Shown piece after piece: positions 61,600 to 64,000 of a stretch of 64,000 nt of DNA; within the stretch, counting starts at the first letter, position 1, and every line of letters starts with the position of its first letter. The notes beneath the pieces are model-generated. The model had not been told where the DNA came from. It saw only the letters and a program-made list of their open reading frames with translations, and ran no database searches. The stretch is taken from assembly GCA_001725355.1 (NCBI GenBank), contig MEGD01000001.1:62001-126000 (forward strand), read 5' to 3'. The translations under genes were made by a program, and so were the position numbers. The DNA comes from Novosphingobium sp. SCN 66-18. Lineage in GTDB: Bacteria > Pseudomonadota > Alphaproteobacteria > Sphingomonadales > Sphingomonadaceae.

Positions 61600-62720
61600 G
61601 CCCGGTCCACCAGGCCGCGCGCGGCCAGGTTGCGCATGAAGGCGCCGATGCCCATCGCCCACTTGGGCGCATCGCGCGATGTGGTGACGGTGTTGGTCAG
61701 CGTGCCGAGCCGTTCCGAACGGATCGTCACGCGATCGCCCACCTTGTGGGTGAACCCGCCACCGGGTTCGTCGCGGTCCTGCGTCGGGGCGAACAGGGTG
61801 CCGCAGAACAGCACGAACCCGTCCGGATAGCTGTGTTCGCTCAGCGTCTGGCGGACCAGCTCGAGCGGATCGCGGCTGATCTCGGTCATGCGGTTGGTGC
61901 CTTCCATGCGGAAGTTGTCCTGCCCTTCCACGACCAGTTCGACATCGGCGCGGCGCACGTCGTCGATGCCGAAGCCCGCGTCGAACAGGCGGATGAACGG
62001 GCCGATAGCGCAGGACGCGGTGTTGTCCTTGGCCTTCGACAGCAGCAGCGCCGAGCGCCCTTCGAAATCGCGCAGGTTCACGTCGTTGCCCAGCGTGGCG
62101 CCAACGGTATTGCCAGCCGGATCGACCACCAGCACGACCTCGGGTTCCGGGTTGTTCCAGCTCGAATCCGAACGCACCCCGATCGGCGCCCCATGGCCGA
62201 CGGTCGAAAGTACGGGCGACTTGGAGAACACTTCCGCGTCCGGCCCGATCGCGACTTCGAGATACTGCGACCACATGCCTTGCGCGATCAGCGCCTGCTT
62301 CAGCGCCATGGCCTCGTCGCTGCCGGGAACCACCGCGCGAATTCCCGCGCCGATCGTGGCTTCCAGGCCGATGCGGATTTCGGCCGCCGCGCCCGCATCG
62401 CCGCGCGCGCGTTCTTCGATCACGCGTTCGATAGCGCTAACGGCGAAGGTCACGCCACAGGCCTTCACGCACTGGATATCGATCGGCGAAAGCAGTTCCA
62501 AGCCTTCGGGCAAGCCGTCCTCGATAGCGCCCAGGTCCTTACCCCCATCGGGCATGCCCCGCGCCAGCGCGCCGGAAACCGTGCTCGCAATCTCGGTGAT
62601 GTCGCGGATTCTGCCGCTTTCAAGGACGATCACATGCGGCCCATCAGCCGCTTGCGCACGACCGATGAAGGCCCCGTCCGTAAAGTCGTGCGGAAGGCAA
62701 GCCGTAAGGCTCGTACCCAT
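61596..62720 (-). CDS. xylX: 2-keto-3-deoxy-D-xylonate dehydratase, FAH family
   Basis: A 374-residue FAH-fold enzyme closely resembling Caulobacter XylX, with shared blocks such as KACGVTFAVSAIERVIEERA, MWSQYLEVAIGPDAEVF, WNNPEPEVVLVVD and GNDVNLRDFEGRSALLLS, then the metal site region. It dehydrates 2-keto-3-deoxy-D-xylonate to 2-oxoglutarate semialdehyde in the Weimberg pathway. It is the first gene of the operon xylX-xylose dehydrogenase-xylC-esterase. A XylR-like box lies 24 bp before the ATG at 62720, where AAGGG serves as ribosome site. A second TAGCGCTA core lies within the gene. Confidence 0.92.
   Translation of the reverse strand: MGTSLTACLPHDFTDGAFIGRAQAADGPHVIVLESGRIRDITEIASTVSGALARGMPDGGKDLGAIEDGLPEGLELLSPIDIQCVKACGVTFAVSAIERVIEERARGDAGAAAEIRIGLEATIGAGIRAVVPGSDEAMALKQALIAQGMWSQYLEVAIGPDAEVFSKSPVLSTVGHGAPIGVRSDSSWNNPEPEVVLVVDPAGNTVGATLGNDVNLRDFEGRSALLLSKAKDNTASCAIGPFIRLFDAGFGIDDVRRADVELVVEGQDNFRMEGTNRMTEISRDPLELVRQTLSEHSYPDGFVLFCGTLFAPTQDRDEPGGGFTHKVGDRVTIRSERLGTLTNTVTTSRDAPKWAMGIGAFMRNLAARGLVDRA
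62429..62442. promoter_or_regulatory. XylR-like core inside xylX
   Basis: CGATAGCGCTAACG contains the TAGCGCTA palindrome about 280 bases downstream of the xylX start. It could be an auxiliary operator for looping with the box at 62745 or a coding coincidence (it encodes part of SAIE). Confidence 0.35.
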
Positions 62721-62744
62721 CAATGCATCCCTTGTTTCTCTAAT

Positions 62745-62757
62745 TGATAGCGCTACC
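62745..62757. promoter_or_regulatory. XylR-like box upstream of xylX
   Basis: TGATAGCGCTACC, identical to the box at 55803, 24 bp upstream of xylX. On the xylX strand, TATCAA at its edge could be the -10 element, so binding would block the operon. Confidence 0.72.
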
Positions 62758-62889
62758 TTACGAGGCTGTACCACCAATATCAAGTGCGCACGGATGCGCA
62801 TTCGTTTTCAGCGCATCCTCCGCATGGCCGTAGCGGCTTCAGGCCGGGCAAGCGCATCGGCATGGGGCTGCCCCCTTGCCTAGGAAGAA

Positions 62890-62903
62890 TGGTATCGCTA
62901 CCA
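62890..62903. promoter_or_regulatory. Second, variant XylR-like box in the xylX/esterase gap
   Basis: TGGTATCGCTACCA, an imperfect palindrome with the CGCTACC half intact, 63 bp upstream of the esterase gene at 62967 and 133 bp right of the main box. It may control the esterase or form a repression loop. Confidence 0.5.
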
Positions 62904-62966
62904 CATCAGGCAACGGCGCGGCCATCGATCCTCGAAAACGGGGCGCGCATTTTCAGGAGAGATGTC

Positions 62967-63947
62967 ATGAAGCATGGATGCAAGGCCAAATCCCGCGCAA
63001 CCCGGCACTTTCCGGCGCGTCTTGCCGTCACGAGCCTCGCGGCGGCGCTGGCCATGGCGACACCGCTCCGGGCGCAGAACGATGCTATGACGCCGATTCC
63101 CATACCGGCGCAGCCTGGCGCGATCGAACTCGGCACCGGCCCCTTGCCCGGCGCACGCAACCCGGAGACGTGGCATGCGCAATACGGCAGCCGCTTCGCC
63201 CGCAACGTGACGATCGCGACGCTCACCCCGTACCTGCCCGATCCCGCCAAGGCCAGCGGGACGGCCGTGATCGTGGCGCCGGGCGGCGGCTTCCTCACGC
63301 TCTCCATGGAGAACGAAGGCTCCGACGTGGCAAAGGCGCTTGCCGCCAGGGGCATCGCCGCCTTCGTGCTGAAGTACCGGCTCAACCAGACTCCGGCAAC
63401 GATGGCCGAGTTCGACAAGTCCATGCGCGCCATGTTCGCGGGTGTGGCCCGCGCTTCGCAGTCTTCGGCACAATCCCAGCCGACCCCGCAAGAGCGGATG
63501 GCGGCGCTTGCGCCGCAACTTGCCGATTCACGCGCCGCTTTCGCGCTGATCCGCCAGCATGCCGGCGACTGGCATATCGACCCCAACCGTGTCGGCATGG
63601 TCGGCTTTTCCGCCGGCGCGATGCTGACGCTGGCCACCGAACTGACCGGGCAGGACGCCAAACCGGCCTTCATCGGCCTTGTCTATGGCCCGCTTGCCCC
63701 CGTCACCGTGCCGGCCGATGCGCCACCGATGTTCGTGGCCATTGCCGCAGACGACCCCTTCTTCGCCAACAACGGCTTTGGTCTCGTGGAAAGCTGGCGC
63801 GCCGCCCGGCGTCCGGTCGAATTCCACCTCTACGAACAAGGTGGTCACGGCTTCGGCATGTACCCCAAGACAACGACCAGTACAGGCTGGTTCGATGCGT
63901 TCGTGCGCTGGATGGACATGCACGGCTGGGTCAAGGCCGCGCGCTGA
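62967..63947 (+). CDS. Exported alpha/beta hydrolase, acetyl-xylan-esterase-like
   Basis: A 326-residue secreted hydrolase with a signal peptide (LAVTSLAAALAMATPLRAQ). The HGG-type oxyanion region is APGGGFLTLSMENEG, the nucleophile elbow GFSAGA, an acid lies in AIAADDPFF, and the histidine in YEQGGHGFGMY. This pattern fits the BD-FAE/acetyl-xylan-esterase-like group found in xylan loci. AGGAGAG precedes the ATG at 62967; longer forms add an unconvincing N-terminus. It is divergent from xylX with XylR-like boxes between. The final 53 bases after its stop show no gene. Confidence 0.85.
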   Translation: MKHGCKAKSRATRHFPARLAVTSLAAALAMATPLRAQNDAMTPIPIPAQPGAIELGTGPLPGARNPETWHAQYGSRFARNVTIATLTPYLPDPAKASGTAVIVAPGGGFLTLSMENEGSDVAKALAARGIAAFVLKYRLNQTPATMAEFDKSMRAMFAGVARASQSSAQSQPTPQERMAALAPQLADSRAAFALIRQHAGDWHIDPNRVGMVGFSAGAMLTLATELTGQDAKPAFIGLVYGPLAPVTVPADAPPMFVAIAADDPFFANNGFGLVESWRAARRPVEFHLYEQGGHGFGMYPKTTTSTGWFDAFVRWMDMHGWVKAAR

Positions 63948-64000
63948 ACCGGCGGGACAGGGTGACAACAGGGGTCACACTTCGATGTCACCGATGAATC

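Noticed and set aside
1-64000. Mobile elements, CRISPR arrays, tRNA or rRNA genes
   Set aside because: I found no transposase or integrase reading frame, no regularly spaced repeat array, and no cloverleaf or rRNA-like stretch by reading.

Overview
The window is high-GC DNA (about two-thirds G+C by eye) with dense, often overlapping genes, many GTG starts, TonB-dependent receptors of the alphaproteobacterial type, a SapC protein, a flavin-dependent tryptophan-halogenase-like protein, and close relatives of the Caulobacter xyl genes. This points to a chromosomal segment of a sphingomonad, most likely Novosphingobium or a near relative. The species call is inference. I see no rRNA, tRNA, insertion sequence, CRISPR array or phage gene.

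Layout. (1) 1-3481, phosphorus scavenging: a PhnZ-like HD-domain phosphonate oxygenase cut by the left edge, a divergent Tat-exported phospholipase C and a class A acid phosphatase; a PhnF-like palindrome lies between the divergent genes. (2) 3577-17506, a catabolic island of unknown substrate: a histidinol-dehydrogenase-like enzyme, SDR, HpcH/HpaI aldolase and amidase in one coupled operon; a TonB-dependent receptor; a LacI regulator; a second histidinol-dehydrogenase-like enzyme; a double cupin; an alpha/beta hydrolase with a tandem SnoaL-like protein; and an MFS transporter. It is tied together by near-identical palindromes built on TTGCATTCGAATGCAA. (3) 17688-19040, a CPA2 cation/proton antiporter. 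(4) 19062-63947, a large arabinoxylan/arabinan utilisation locus.

In the pentosan locus, secreted enzymes (GH146/127, GH27, GH95, GH51, two GH43, GH8, GH3, and CE1-like, SGNH and alpha/beta-hydrolase esterases) strip side chains and cut the backbone. A TonB-dependent receptor imports oligomers, and two different sugar/H+ symporters import monomers. Inside the cell, D-xylose can take the isomerase route (XylA, XylB kinase) or the oxidative Weimberg route (xylose dehydrogenase, lactonase, pentonate dehydratase, XylX, 2-oxoglutarate semialdehyde dehydrogenase). L-arabinose can take a parallel oxidative route (arabinose dehydrogenase, AraD1-type dehydratase, shared dehydratase and semialdehyde dehydrogenase). 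Both oxidative routes end at 2-oxoglutarate.

Two regulators and two motif families divide the locus. A XylR-like LacI protein (55936-56994) probably acts at TAGCGCTA-centred boxes in front of the xylX operon, its own gene and the symporter, the TonB receptor/SapC pair, and GH43-xylBA. A FadR-type GntR protein (42498-43238) probably acts at GTCTGACA-type boxes near the arabinose genes. A halogenase, SapC and JmjC-like cupin trio of unknown role sits beside the receptor. An isolated AT-richer DUF4304 gene (57162-57824) looks recently acquired.
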